The position numbers and the translations under genes were made by a program. Under the pieces are notes generated by a model. That model was not told the DNA's origin and searched no databases. It saw only the letters and a list, made by a program, of their open reading frames with translations. Positions 1 through 11,452 of a stretch of 64,000 nt of DNA are shown piece after piece (position 1 is the stretch's first letter; every line of letters begins with the position of its first letter). This DNA is from Camillea tinctor (taxonomy: Eukaryota > Ascomycota > Sordariomycetes > Xylariales > Xylariaceae). Location of the stretch: positions 66,902 to 130,901 of the forward strand of contig MU394055.1 of NCBI GenBank assembly GCA_022578605.1, written 5' to 3'.

Positions 1-1
1 A

Positions 2-789
2 CCAAGGCGAGAAGAGTTTATGAATCAGATGGGAGAAGGTGTACATGGTAAGATTGAGACAAACTGCTTTCAACTGTACATCGATGGAGGAAAGAAAGGG
101 AGTAGCCATCTTGGCTGCTATCCCGAAATATCTCGCTTCAACCACGATTGCCGGCCGAAGTAAGCAAATACGTAACAAGATACCCCTTTCCCCCCTTTAT
201 CCCTCACAACAGTTCGTCTTGGTATTCGAAGGCACCAGAACTAACCTATATACTATCACCATCCAGTGTGCACTACCGCCTAAGCAACCTAACCCACACC
301 ACCGTCGCCGTGCGGGACATCGCCCCGGGCGAGGAACTCAGCATAAGCTACATCGACCTGCTGCTCTCGCACGCGGACCGCACCCAGCGGCTCAGCAAGT
401 GGGGGTTCCAGTGCAGCTGCGCGCAGTGCACGGCGGGGGCCAACGAGACAGCCGCCTCGGACGCGCGCCTGAAGCGCATCGCGCAGCTGAAGGCCGACCT
501 CGAGACCTTCAACCACACCGTGGTCACGGCCGAGACGGGCGCCGAGCTCGTGGCCCTGTACCACGCCGAGCGCCTCGACTCGTACCTCGGCCACGCCTAC
601 ACGCGCGCCGCGCTCAACTTCGCGCTCTTCGGCGACGAGGACCGCGCCCGCGAGTACGCGGCTGCGGCCGTGGATGCGCTCGAGCGGGAGATGGGCCCCG
701 GTGTTGCGGATGCGCGGGCGATGAAGGTGCTTGCGGAGAACCCGAGAGAGCATTGGACGTGGGGGAAGCGACGGAAGGAGAAGCCGTGA
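2..789 (+). CDS. SET-domain protein, C-terminal part (5' truncated by window edge)
   Basis: Partial gene with two exons visible: 2-159 and 267-789, separated by a GT-AG intron at 160-266. The first exon opens in frame at the window edge and encodes a SET signature ending in ISRFNHDCRPN, where the final Asn codon spans the splice. The second continues with VHYRL, then GEELSISYID, then a post-SET stretch WGFQCSCAQC with the Cys-x-Cys-x2-Cys spacing that normally binds zinc. NHDCRPN and the GEELxxxY segment form the S-adenosylmethionine/lysine pocket in SET methyltransferases. About 110 residues of helical tail follow. Many fungal SET proteins of this type are unassigned, so the substrate (histone or other protein) cannot be told. 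The second exon is markedly GC-rich compared with its surroundings. Start codon and N-terminus lie left of the window. Confidence 0.85.
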
Positions 790-1305
790 ATCTTTTTTTA
801 TCTCTTTTTACCTCACCTGTATATATTTTGCTAAAAGAGGAAGGGGGGTTTGTTAGGGAGTCGGGATGAGGAGCAAGTTTCCAAGAAAAAGGGGTTAGGT
901 ATCGTTAGATGCGAAATTTGAATCAGAGCCTCGGATTTAGATATCATAGAAAGATTCATGGATGTTGAAGTATATTTGGTGCCTACCTAAGACCTAAGTA
1001 GTGAAATCTTACTAAAAAGGGGGGTTTGGTTTGATATAATAGACTTTCACGATCTAGAACTACTGTAGGTAACTTAGTCGATACTGTATCAACATCGACT
1101 AAATAGAAAATACCCAGAATCCATGTTTCAATATGATATTTATATTAGATTCCAAAAAAGAACCCCTGCCAAAATTGCCCCTACCGATAATAGAGAGGCA
1201 CCCCTTTATACAAGCCGCCCTGCACGCAGCTTACATTATCTAGTTCGCTTCACTAAATATCACCCTCGTTATCATGGCCTCGGATGGTCTACAAGGAGCT
1301 TTACC
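790..1305. other. Convergent 3' intergenic stretch
   Basis: AT-rich spacer between two genes transcribed toward each other. I see no reading frame with family character and no RNA gene; it should contain both 3' UTRs. Confidence 0.5.
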
Positions 1306-3069
1306 TTATGTGTTGTTACTATTATCATCATTATTCGGCGACGCGGCAGGTGGTGCCGTGGCCGGCGCCCGGGGGCTTAGGATAAGGTCTTGAGGGTTGA
1401 CATATTGTCCTTGATCAGGCGTAGGACTCGGAGCCGGGGGAGGGGCTGTCGCCGGTGAACTAGCAATGGCAAAGGGCGTCATACCAAACGCTTGTAAGCT
1501 TTGGTATTCATTGTAGCCCCCTGGGGTGTGAACTGGAGTGGTCACCGCGGGGGCAGCGGAAGGCGTTCTTGGCAAAGACTGCGTGGGAGCGCGGACGCTG
1601 CGGCCTGGACCCATACTTCCGTGGGACTTGTAGGGAGACTGAAAAGGGGAGGCAGGCGCTGCTGATGTTGCTCTCGATAGGGCACGTGTAGTGCTATGAG
1701 AATTCTCACGACCTGTAGGGCTGTTGTAGTTATAAGGGGTAGGAGCCGATACAAGGGCTCTAGGAGCTGCAGAAGGTGATCTTGCCAGGGGAGCTGTAGT
1801 AGCCCAGTTTCTGCCTATATAACCAGGGCTCGTGAAGGCAACAGGGGGTCTAGGTGAGCTAGTTGCAGCTGAGGTCGATCTGCGGTGTTTGGTAGTGCTT
1901 TGAGTTCTACTCGATGCTTTACTCTTGGTTTTACTCGATACGTGGGCCCCGGGATTTTGACTAGGCCGTTGAGAAGTCGACGGTGTAGGGTCACTGCCAC
2001 CGGAATATTGACTTATATTAATAGAATCACTACCTGGTAAAAGATGCGGTGCGTATGCAGCAGCAGCGTTAGGATAGTCATTGATTGTTGCGTTCGTTCC
2101 ATAGAAATTATAGGGTGTTGGGTCGTTGCCACCGAACTGTTGACCCGTATTAGTAAGGCCACTACCCGACAGAAGATGTGGTGCGTATGCTGCAGCATCA
2201 GCATTGGGATAGTTGTTGATGGTTGTGTTCGTTCCAAGGAAACTATAGGGCGTTGGATCATGGGAAAGTACTGGGGCACTCCTAGGCGGCCAAGGTTCAG
2301 TCCTCGGGGGAGCTGATGACCAGTCGGGATCCAGAAACATACGCTTTCCTAGCCCTGGAACCGGAAGGTCTGGGAGATCTTTTGCAGATGTCATACCCGA
2401 GAGTATATCGCCACTCCACGTTTTCTTAAGCCTTGGGTCTTCTCGAGCCGTTCTCTGTTTTGCGAGAATCTTGTCTTTCGTTTTTTGTACTTCGCGAGCT
2501 ACATATTCTGGGCCCAGTGCCATCGGAGTCTGAAAATCATTAAACGGTAATAGTGACTTGTATTTACGTGAAAAATCATTCTCCATGCGCGCGCTCTCTT
2601 TTTTCTCTTCTTTATCAAGTTGAGCGTTTATTTCTTGTGAAGCAATTTCTTCAAATCGCTTATGAGACCCTTCTTTGAGTAGAGTTTTACTCGCTACAGA
2701 CATTGTGGGATACCTTCTTAGATATGCTGCCTGACGATTGCTCCATAACAAGGAATAGTTCTCTAACCCTTCAAGGTATAATCGACTCCTGCGCATTTTC
2801 TCGGACGCCTTGGGCTTAGGTGTGGCCCGCATCTGCCTAGTTCGTTCCTCTTCATCAAGCCCCGGTGCGACTACCTGATGCTACCGTCTTGACTGCTCCA
2901 TCTCGTGTTCTCGGAGATCTCTCTGCTCCCAACCTATGTAGCTATTATCAAGACTACATCTTGGGCATTGTGTGGGCGGGAGGTACTCTATTTGGTTGAA
3001 AGGTGTACCCTCAGGTGCAGGTCTTAATATATGACTGCATCTTCGACAAACCACGTGTTTCTGTGCCAT
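1306..3069 (-). CDS. Zinc-ribbon, low-complexity protein with an intron-masked stop
   Basis: Not recognised as a named family. Two open segments share one frame: 3069-2885 and 2836-1306. Between them lies a single in-frame TAG at 2883-2881. A GT-AG interval of exactly 48 nt (2884-2837) contains that stop and is a multiple of three, so splicing would give a continuous 571-aa protein. The N-terminus has CRRC and CPRC pairs 28 residues apart, a zinc ribbon. The next 150 residues are charged and probably helical, with a KEEKKESARMENDF-type stretch. The rest is rich in Pro, Ser, Thr, Asn and Ala, with two near-identical repeats of about 42 residues, each starting DPTPY, and ends in an Asn-rich tail. 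The composition suggests a nuclear or scaffold protein, but function is unknown. The 48-nt intron is at the short limit for fungi, so readthrough, retained intron or pseudogene remain alternatives. Confidence 0.6.
2837..2884 (-). other. Putative 48-nt stop-containing intron
   Basis: GT at the 5' end and AG at the 3' end, length divisible by three, containing the only stop codon that separates two same-frame open segments. Removal joins an Arg codon across the splice. The donor (GTAGCA) is weak and no strong CTAAC branch point is seen. Confidence 0.45.
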
Positions 3070-3814
3070 GATGTTTGCTAGTGTACGTTCGTATGAGACA
3101 TGCGGTTTTATATAGGGAATTTTCTTGTATAGGGATTGACGTATCTCGGTCGTTCCCCTGTTTATATCGAGTTTAAGGACATAATTATGTCTACTTTAGT
3201 AGGAAGGCAATTTATAGATCTAACAGCATTGTAGTCACATGGAAATGTATTGTATATAAAGGGGTAATGACTACTCCTATTGTCAGAGATAGGTCCCATA
3301 GTTGTTAGCAAATGGCTTACTATGATCGAATCATTGGTATAACAAAGACTTTGCGATATTATAGTTATGAATTCTATATTAGTTACCTAGGTATATATGT
3401 GTAGGTAGATATATAGTTATGAATGATTAAACATCATAGACTCGTATTAAGTATTCGCAAAGTATGTTCATATCCATAAATATTGTATGTAAATTCACAT
3501 TTCTGTATTTGCAACGTTGACCTTACTGTTATACGTTATATAACAAGTTGACATTATGACTACGTCGTCTACAGACGAGTAAGGCATTCTTGAAGGGCTC
3601 TTATGCTGTGACATCAATCGAGAAAGAGCAGACTGTTTATATTCCGATTGTGAAATATTGGGATCATCACCTAGTGTACGATCTTATACTATCTATTATG
3701 TACGTATATATCTGAGGTTACGCCAACCTACAGACTCTCTTCTGGACCAATGCGCCCCATTATATCCCCTCCATAACAACTCGTGCCAGCATCCAAGCCT
3801 TCGCTCTTCTTTTA
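3070..3814. other. AT-rich intergenic region
   Basis: No coding exon recognised. Holds one exact copy of the TACCTAGGTA palindrome (3384-3393). It contains the promoter of the zinc-ribbon gene and the 3' flank of the GST-like A gene. Confidence 0.5.
3384..3393. repeat. TACCTAGGTA palindrome, copy 1
   Basis: Exact 10-bp inverted repeat, one of seven exact intergenic copies in the window. Confidence 0.8.
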
Positions 3815-4923
3815 CTAGCTAGACTTCCCTCCCACCTCATCCAACACATATGGCTCACCATCAATCTTCTTCCAGATAGGGTCACTCTTCAGTCTCATAT
3901 ACCATTCACTGTAATAATGGGAGTCAGTAATTGACATATTCGGTAATTCATGGACTCGTGAAACCACTGTCTCGGGAGTCAGAAGTCCTACGAACTCATA
4001 CGCTTAACTATGATAGGAAATTTGACTCCCGGACCGGCCCGAGGCAGGCCAAAAGGGGGAATAAAAGACTCCAGAAATTACTCACTGAATAGCTGGATGA
4101 GCAGCTGCCCATTTTTTAGTAAAAACCTACGATGTGTGAATTAGCCACATCATGACCCAACATACTTTGCCACATCGTAGAGCTGTACTCACGAATTGGT
4201 AACCTCTGGTAATGGCGGCGACCACGAATAAATCAGCTAAGGTGAGCTGATCCCCCACAAGATATTGCTTGCCTGTCAGCGCTTTCTCCACCACGCTGAC
4301 CATGGCCTCACTACTCGTCTCTACCTTAGAGAGGATCTCTGGAGATGAAGGCGCTTTCCCAATAACCGGATTAATCCAAGCCATTATAGGTGGGAGTAGT
4401 TCGCTATTGGCAAATGATGCCCACCTGAATATTTGGTCAGAAATAGAACATTCGATATCGGAAGCGGAACCTGAAGCCTACTTCAATACAGTGGCCTCCT
4501 CCTCTAAATTCGTCCCCAGTAATGCCGTCTTCGGATTCTGTTTAGCGACTAGATAATCACGGCATCAGTCCGGACGTTCGGCGTATGCATGTGGGGAAGG
4601 AAGTATAAGGTATCTTCAGCCTACGGTATATGGCAACAGGGATGCATTCGAATAGAGTAAATCCATTCGGTCGTTCTAGCGCCGGGACCTTTCCGGTAGG
4701 GAACTTGGATAGATATTCGTCGCCGACACCGCCTTTGTTAGGGTTTACTTTGATAGGCCATGCTTCGGTGTATTCGATATCGAGTCTTAGGTCAATGTCA
4801 GGAATCGCGCCAAGAGATAAAAGAAGAACATCTTAGCGATACGCACTTGTTCAGTTCTGCGATGTAGAGGCACATCGTAGCCCGTGGGGCTTTAGGATAC
4901 CAGTAAAGCTTTCCAAAGCTCAT
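3815..4923 (-). CDS. Glutathione S-transferase-like protein A (EF1B-gamma type)
   Basis: Six exons: 4923-4847, 4785-4625, 4548-4482, 4424-4193, 4126-4086 and 3908-3815, giving 223 aa. Read without splicing it looks like a broken gene, but each apparent stop lies in a GT-AG intron and all phases close. The protein starts MSFGKLYWYPKAPRATM and has a thioredoxin-like GST N-domain with GGVGDEYLSKFPTGKVPALE, then an all-helical C-domain with LLPPIMAWINPVIG and KQYLVGDQLTLADLFV, the family's LTLAD signature. The size and order fit the translation elongation factor 1B-gamma-like GST class that recurs in fungal metabolic clusters; known or presumed roles are glutathione conjugation or isomerisation. 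It is paralogous to the gene at 15270-16080, with the same splice phases after coding nt 238 and 537. It is divergent from the dehydrogenase at 5335 and shares a 411-bp promoter with two GGAGCTCC sites. Confidence 0.85.
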
Positions 4924-5160
4924 ATTCACAGCATTCAACAAGACAAGTAGGTAAGGTGAATTAGTTAACAGAATTATCGCTAATTGCTAAGACTTTATTA
5001 TATTAAAACCATCTTAGATTACACGAAGTGTGAACATATTTAGGGGATATATATAAATATCTTAAATTTCATATGACAGCATTGTGGTTGATATCCTCGT
5101 TGATGTTCGTGGTGACTGTCATGGCAAATGAGGATCAGTTGCGTGATCGGAATGGTAAGC

Positions 5161-5168
5161 GGAGCTCC
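5161..5168. promoter_or_regulatory. GGAGCTCC candidate operator 1
   Basis: Exact 8-bp palindrome 167 bp upstream of the dehydrogenase start and 238 bp upstream of the GST-like A start. Role as a binding site is inferred from its recurrence in the cluster. Confidence 0.5.
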
Positions 5169-5189
5169 AGTATCGTGCCCACAGAAGGT

Positions 5190-5197
5190 GGAGCTCC
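5190..5197. promoter_or_regulatory. GGAGCTCC candidate operator 2
   Basis: Second exact copy in the same divergent promoter, 138 bp upstream of the dehydrogenase start. Confidence 0.5.
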
Positions 5198-5334
5198 TAG
5201 TAGTTTGACGATCGGCTTCAATTTTGAGACCCGTGATAAGTTTCATAATAAGTTATTAGTATGACCTCGTGCAGAGGCAAGATGGTCTTGTGCGGTATCG
5301 TTTTAGAGTTCACTGATTATACGTTACGTCGAAA

Positions 5335-6413
5335 ATGGCTGGACTTCAAGTGGGCTGGATTGGATTAGGATCTATGGGCATTGGCATGTCCAGGAACCTT
5401 CAAAAGTATCTGTCAACTTCTGCTGCGCCGCCTTTGATATTTACCAACCGGACTCTATCTCGAGGCGACTCGTTGAAGGAACTAGGGGCCATTCCAGTAT
5501 CAAGTGTTGCCGAGGTGGCAAAGAAATCTGACATTATTTTCTCATGTGTAAGAGACTTGGACTCAATATGACAGTAGCCTCAGCATTCTGACTGGCCCCC
5601 CTTTTCTAGGTTAGCAACGATGCAGTCCTCCAGCAAACCGCCAACGAGATTATAAAATCTGGCGATATAAATGGCAAGATTTATGTTGATTGTTCTACGG
5701 TCCATCCAGAGACGTCTGTGGCAGTTTCTAAGGTCATTGCGCAGGCCGGAGCTGAGTTTGTTGCAGGTCGGTGCATCGAGACCCCTTACCCCTTTTTTTG
5801 CAAATATACTAACAAGTTCTCAAAAGCCCCTGTATTTGGTGCGGCACCCATGGCAGAGGCCGGAAAGCTTATCTTCGTCACGGCAGGCCCCGAGGCGGCA
5901 ACTGAGAAGATATCTCCTTATTTGACTGGCGTCATGGGAAAATCAGTTATAGCTATGGGGACTGATCATTCTAAGTCAAGTCTCTTGAAGATCGCGGGCA
6001 ACATTTGTGTAGTGTCCTTCATGGAGGTTATCTCCGAGGCTCACGTTTTCGCTGAGAAAACAGGACTTGGCACGGAGATTCTTGAAACCATGTTGGGGAC
6101 TATGTTCGGCCCTGTGATTGAAAGCTACTCTAAGCGGTTAACTACAGGCATTTACGCTCCCGCCGTTGGAGATAAAGCTGGTTTTGATGTGTCGCTGGCG
6201 ATCAAGGACGCTAAACATGCACTGAACTGCGCCCAGTCGGTTGGGACTAAACTAGAGGTTAGCGAGGTTGCGCTCAAACATATGGAGACAGCTAAGTCTC
6301 TTGTGGATGAAGGAAGACAATTGGATAGTAGCTCAATGTACGGTGCTATCAGGACAGATGCTGGATTGGATTTTTACACAGATCTTTGCAAGAAAAGAGA
6401 CGGTAAAATATAA
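5335..6413 (+). CDS. NAD(P)-dependent beta-hydroxyacid dehydrogenase (HIBADH/6PGDH-like)
   Basis: Three exons: 5335-5547, 5610-5766 and 5827-6413, giving 318 aa, normal for the 3-hydroxyisobutyrate/tartronate-semialdehyde/glyoxylate reductase superfamily. The N-terminal Rossmann motif is GLGSMGIGM (residues 10-18). The substrate-binding DCSTVHPETS lies near residue 98, and the APVFGA segment forms only after the second intron is removed. The catalytic Lys is K178 in SSLLKIAGN, followed by the long all-helical C-domain with KDAKHAL. The family oxidises or reduces small 3-hydroxy acids; GLYR1-type members reduce glyoxylate and succinic semialdehyde. In this cluster a natural role is reducing an aldehyde released by the aldolase at 18114-19121 (inference). 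It is divergent from GST-like A under a promoter with two GGAGCTCC sites and convergent with the permease. Confidence 0.9.
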
Positions 6414-6819
6414 GCTGTATTCATATAACCAATATAAATAACTAAAATTCTACGGTCTCTAGTAAATCAGGTATAGACCTCCATGGAATTCTGTAACACG
6501 AAAGCTACATGAGCTACCTATATAATAGCTGTAGATTGAACATAACAGGTTTGTATCTACCTACCTAGGTAGGCTTATTATATGTATAGAAACCGGTTTC
6601 CAATCAAAACAGGAGTGGCATTTGCATCAATCAATCAAATCAACACAAGACAACTAGGTTAATGTTTTCCAGAAAAATATATGCCCAATTTCGACTAACA
6701 TAGTTCCACTGAGCTCTAAGTCCGTCTGGTATAGATGATCCTGCTTATAAGCTCTGTGACACTATCAGCCATACATCGATCAGTGTAACTACATAGAAAT
6801 ATTGATGTTGATTGTCCCC
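6414..6819. other. Convergent 3' intergenic region
   Basis: AT-rich spacer between the dehydrogenase and permease 3' ends. Its only notable content is a 14-bp perfect palindrome CCTACCTAGGTAGG at 6560-6573. Confidence 0.5.
6560..6573. repeat. CCTACCTAGGTAGG palindrome, copy 2
   Basis: Fourteen-bp perfect inverted repeat containing the TACCTAGGTA core at 6562-6571. Confidence 0.8.
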
Positions 6820-8565
6820 TTAAACTTTATTGTCCACATCCTTTAAGCCTCCTACGATACTTTCCCGGCCTATATCATCACTACTCATGTTATCTACCCC
6901 TTCAATGATTTGTGGATTCTTCTTTGCCTTGCGTCTCTCCATATACAGCATAACTGTCACCCAAATAGCCATACCCGTGCCTACACCTATCAGTGCATAC
7001 ATTCCAATCTATTTAGTTATTAGCCAACAGATACTGATGTATAAAAAATAGTCATCGTATGAGAAAACCAAGAGGATTCGGTAGAGCACTCACAGTAAAC
7101 TCGGGTGCGTCGTCAGCACGGTAAAAGATCAGGGGCCACCACGCCTGGAAGACATTTCCTCCAAAATTCATGCAAGCGATAATGACAGCTCGGAGCGTCC
7201 TGGGTTCGTTTCGCATGCAATCGTTTGCCCAGGCAAAGAATGTTCCTTGAATACAATAGATAGTGCCGGACCAATAATATGCGGCATATTGGCCTGCTAT
7301 CGTTGTCGTAGGAACAAGCAGGATTACAGCGGTACAGATCGCAGTCGTGGCCACATAATAGCCCGATACCCATCGCCCTCCGAAAATGTCCGTAGCTGTA
7401 GCCCATATTAAGGTACTGGCGATACCCACTGCTTGGAGGCCCGTGGGATAGTTGTTGAGCTGGTAAATCGTGTAATGTCTTTCAGGATGTCCTTGCATGT
7501 ATAGGTTCATGAGGGATTGGTTCCCCAGAGACTCCGAGCAGTTGCCCAATATCCATAAAAGACCAAAACCGTAGAAATACCAGGAGTTAAATACTTTGTA
7601 TACAAAAGAACGGCTCATAATGGGTACTTCCTCAATTATTGGACAACGTTCTTTGGCTAGACGCTTCTCTTCGTCGCTAAAGTAAGGCGCCGTCGTTGTG
7701 TGTGGCGTATCAGGGAAGAAGAAGTAGCCATAGGCAGCGACTGGGAGAGTAATTATACCGTCGATCTAGAGCTTGTATTAGATACGGCTGGAAAGCGACG
7801 GCTTGAAGCAACAAGTACTCAAATGCACTCACGATATAAAGCCATCTCCATCCCGGGAGGCCTGCTAGTCCATTCATAGAACTATATATACCCGTCTGTA
7901 AGAAACCCCCAAACATACCCCCGGCCAACCCACTCGCCGTGAATAGACCAGTTCGCTTACCCAACTCGCTTTTGGTATACCAGGAACCAAGAACAAATTG
8001 GGTTCCCGAGAATATACAGGACTCTGCGTAGCCCTGAAAGATGCGAATAGCCATCAGATGCTGGGGCTTAGTCGCCGCCGCATTGCACATAGTGAGCAAC
8101 GCCCAGACTACGATCATAAATGGAAAGAATCTTTTGGGTTTGAAGTATGTGAGTAGCATGTTGTTAGGAATTATACCACTAGTAGGCAAGACCACGTTAG
8201 CTGATTCTTACATATCCGTGTACCTAGAAGGGGAGAGCACAACATACATCAGATAACCGACTGAGTACATAGTCGTCACTTCAGTCAACTGGGCGCCTTG
8301 GAAATGTAGGTCTTCTTTCATGCCTGAGACGTATGCCTGGGTGACACTAGCTCGGTCAAGGTAGTTCCTGTACTCGACATGGTTAGGAAGAGAGACTTTG
8401 CATTTCCGCCGAACGTGTAGTTCTCAAGATAAACACGACTTACATGAAATACGCCAGGCAACAGAAGGTGAGAATAAAGAAGTCTAATTTGAAGATCAAC
8501 TTCTTCTCTGTAGGCGACGAGTGCTCGACGCGGAAGTAGTCTCGTATCTTTGATATGGTAGACAT
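6820..8565 (-). CDS. MFS permease, anion:cation symporter (Dal5/Fen2-like) family
   Basis: Five exons: 8565-8444, 8367-8248, 8178-7833, 7765-7094 and 7008-6820, giving 482 aa, close to the usual 480-520. The N-terminus MSTISKIRDYF leads to a first membrane span LDFFILTFCCLAYFM. The family-specific NYLDRASVTQAYVSGM follows, then TMYSVGYLIGIIPNNMLLTY, FVLGSWYTKSELGKRTGLF and GWRWLYIIDGIITLP, and the tail is charged and cytosolic. Dal5/Fen2/Liz1-type members import carboxylated small molecules such as allantoate, pantothenate, nicotinate and ureido acids at the plasma membrane. With the oxoprolinase/hydantoinase in the same block, uptake of a ureido, lactam or acidic substrate is plausible (inference). 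A 12-bp GAGGAGCTCCTC palindrome lies about 600 bp upstream of the start. Confidence 0.9.
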
Positions 8566-9834
8566 GATGGCAAACAATATTCAAGCCCGGCGCCTGGTTA
8601 TGCGAAGCCGGCTGTTCAAATCTGAGGAGGCCAAAGTGAGATAGTCCAGATGCTTCTCGGGTTCACAATTAATGGGAATCTACGTAGGTTTTGTATGTAC
8701 GACTGTCTATCAACCGAGGACATTCGTGTTGGAGACCTTGATTATACCCCCCAGTCCTGATATTCGCTTTGGGTTGGCAACTTTCGCGGCGCTCCAATAT
8801 CACACTACCCCACAAACTAGTTGATCCAGACTTTCTTTATCACCCACCCTAATAAGTCTGTGAGTTGACAAGGAAAGGGTTTCATGGAAATAGAACCGTG
8901 GCCAAAGTACCAACACCGGTCTGACAAGGCTGGTCACCCGGGCATAGGCCTTACAACGACGCAGAATATGCGTGTCCCCTGAGCCTAGATAGCGAATAAT
9001 ATCTTAGCTATTTCGTTATACTTACTACATCCAACATAGTTGGCACGCTAAGATAGACCTACATTGATACGTACCTAAGTTATAACTTAGTTAATAGTTG
9101 TCAATTGCGGGAAGTGGAGAAAATTGGCTCACACACGAAGCCCGGATGGTTATAGTTCCTTGGGAGGAGCTCCTCGCGATACCCCCTATCATAAAGCTAA
9201 CCATATCTGAGAGATAAAGCTTCCAATAAGCGTCAAGGCATGGAGCTGGTACAACAAGATAGATTGACTTGTATTACAACTTATGTTGCAACTTGGTTAA
9301 CTTGGTTGTTAGTGATTGTATAATGCTCTTGGGGTATACTACGGCTACTTCGGAATTTCTTGCCCTTTCCTTCTCATTGAAACTTAGAGACTAACGATAC
9401 ATCAAATGTGCATTGTATACCATTTTATTAAATTCTATAGATCCATTATGTATTGGTAGGTTTTTTCTTTCAGGAGTACTAAGTAGATTTGTGGTATATA
9501 GAATCATAAGGCACAACTGAAGACAATATACATTGAAAGGCGCAATTATAGAATTTCCGGGCAACGACCATGATATTACTTATGTTCATACTAGGAAATT
9601 CGTGACACAAGGCGAAGATATCCTGATGAGGGTTTATAAAAAAAAGGTCTTGTCAGTGGAGAAATAGAGTTCATAATGTGATTTGAGTAATATCAATTTA
9701 ATCATAAGCATTGATGAACCAGGGCGCTCCCATCTCTTCTCGTTAATTCCATGCTTTCAAAAAAGGATTGTAAAATGTACCACGGATTCTTTTGCTCAAT
9801 ACTATCACATTGACTTATAACCTGATCTTCTAGG
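8566..9834. other. Permease promoter and intergenic region
   Basis: About 1.3 kb without a supportable exon. It contains the palindrome at 9164-9175. The part nearest 9835 is the 3' flank of the oxygenase gene. Confidence 0.5.
9164..9175. promoter_or_regulatory. GAGGAGCTCCTC candidate operator 3
   Basis: Perfect 12-bp palindrome with the GGAGCTCC core at 9166-9173, identical to the one at 11441. It lies upstream of the permease, whose start is at 8565. Confidence 0.5.
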
Positions 9835-11106
9835 TTAAGCCTTCAGAGTTGGGACATAGACCTCTCTTGGAACGTTATCGAATTTCCCAAGGCTCTTGTG
9901 ACCATCCGGGTCTGGATACTCGCCAGCAAAGAAATCTGCATGTTTAGTTGGATCCGCAGGACGGTCAATATCATACTCATATCGCTTCCAGCCATGTTTC
10001 CGGGCATCCAAGTAATCAGCCATGCAGAAGACCCGATCGTCTATAGGCTTATCGGCACCCAAGCGCTTCAGCAGAGGGGAGTTCTCGATAGGGACTAGTT
10101 GCCGATCATCAGCTGGGCGTGCAAAGTAGATAACTCCAATGCGGCGCAAGTGACGCTGATCCTTAGGCGGAGTCACTACCCGGTGTATTGTGGCCTTGAA
10201 CAGTCCACCAGTCAAGCGCTCTGTGGCCTCGCCGAAGTTAATGACGAGACCCTTGGGCTGATGCTCAACCCAGCGATAACGGCCATCAGTGTGATCTAGG
10301 ACCTGAAGGGCAGAAATAGGTTGCGAGAAAAGGAAAGTCCAAGAGCCCCAGTCCGTGTGGCCGGAAAGGAAGATGTCCCGATACTTCTCAGCCTCTTCCT
10401 CAGGACGAGGTTCGCACATCATATAACGGATATACTCTGTCTTAGAACCCCCTGGAGCATGTGTGGCTAGTACTTGCTCTTCAGGCACCTCAAGGATCAT
10501 AGCCATCAAGATGAGGAGTTTCCTCAGGATATTGGTTCGGATGAAATGCATGACTTCCTGCGTCTCCTCGAGATAAGGACGCATGATCTCAGGGTGAGGT
10601 CGATTCTTTGGGTCGTGGACGAGGATGTTATAGTGATCGAGTTGCTTAGGAAAGCCACCTTTATGACCAAGGGGACCAGAAGGTTTGTATCCCACGTATA
10701 GACCGCGGGCGTCTTCCTCAGGAGTAACTGATCCCTGTGTAAGTCGTATATCAATAAGAAGGAGTGTTGGTTTATCATCTTACCTTCATAGGGCGACTTT
10801 TCGTCCGGTGGGAGAGTCATCATAGCATTGGCAATCTGCATTTGCCGAGCATAGACCTCGTCAGAGATACCGTGGTTGGTAAGTGTGAGAAATCCATATC
10901 CAGTTGCAGCTTCGTAGAGGTCTTTGGCAAGCTCTTTGCGTCCGACCGGGTCGTCAAACTTCGCAAGATCGATATTCACGAGTTTAACGTAGTCCACTGT
11001 GAGATAGAGTTTTAGTTTATTATTTATTTTTTGTTGATGGCTGTGAAAGAGTCAACTTACATGGTTCCTTGGACGGAGACGCTGGCGTGTATGGGGGAAG
11101 AGACAT
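9835..11106 (-). CDS. 2-oxoglutarate/Fe(II)-dependent oxygenase (isopenicillin-N-synthase-like)
   Basis: Three exons: 11106-11061, 10996-10784 and 10727-9835, giving 383 aa. The DIOX_N region starts VKLVNIDLAKFDDP and has GYGFLTLTNHGI. The C-terminal jelly-roll carries the iron-binding HxD in SGHTDWGS (H210, D212) and the distal His in ATIHRVV (H268). R282, about 14 residues later, is suitable for binding the 2-oxoglutarate carboxylate. All metal ligands are present, so an active enzyme is expected. The family hydroxylates, desaturates or cyclises small substrates using O2 and 2-oxoglutarate; the substrate cannot be read from sequence. It is divergent from the C2H2 factor at 12375 and has a GAGGAGCTCCTC site 335 bp upstream. 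It may hydroxylate the compound that the oxoprolinase, aminotransferase and aldolase then process (inference). Confidence 0.88.
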
Positions 11107-11440
11107 ATTGGATAAAGATAACTTGGCGACACAACTGGTTAGTCTTCCTATAAGCCCTATAAGCTTCCAAACAGAGGATGGTAGAGTAGTGATTGTTGAA
11201 TCGAAAATAGTTCTCTATCTTATCCGATTATCTGAAGACTAGATATATTAATGAATAGTTTTCAAAGCATAGTCAGTGCCACTCTCTGAAGCAAGCCAGT
11301 AATCGTACAAGATGGATCATCATCATTCCATGACACCACATTATTTCCATACAAGGCATGCATGCTGCATGTATGAGGACCTGAGCATGTTGCTCAAAAG
11401 TCAGTTGGTGCATTCGCTCTCCACCGTTGGAGACAAGTAG

Positions 11441-11452
11441 GAGGAGCTCCTC
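11441..11452. promoter_or_regulatory. GAGGAGCTCCTC candidate operator 4
   Basis: Perfect 12-bp palindrome identical to that at 9164. It lies 335 bp from the oxygenase start and about 920 bp from the C2H2 factor start, so it could also serve autoregulation. Confidence 0.5.

Larger units (their letters stand above)
4924..5334. promoter_or_regulatory. Divergent promoter between GST-like A and dehydrogenase
   Basis: Both neighbours are transcribed outward from this interval. It holds two exact GGAGCTCC palindromes spaced 29 bp apart. No convincing coding frame is present. Confidence 0.6.

Noticed and set aside
289..753. Long antisense frame opposite the SET exon
   Set aside because: A shadow of GC-rich codons; the plus strand has the SET motifs.
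4127..4923. Apparent pseudogene of a GST with several stops
   Set aside because: Every stop falls in a GT-AG intron, the exon phases close to 224 codons, and two splice positions match the intact paralogue.
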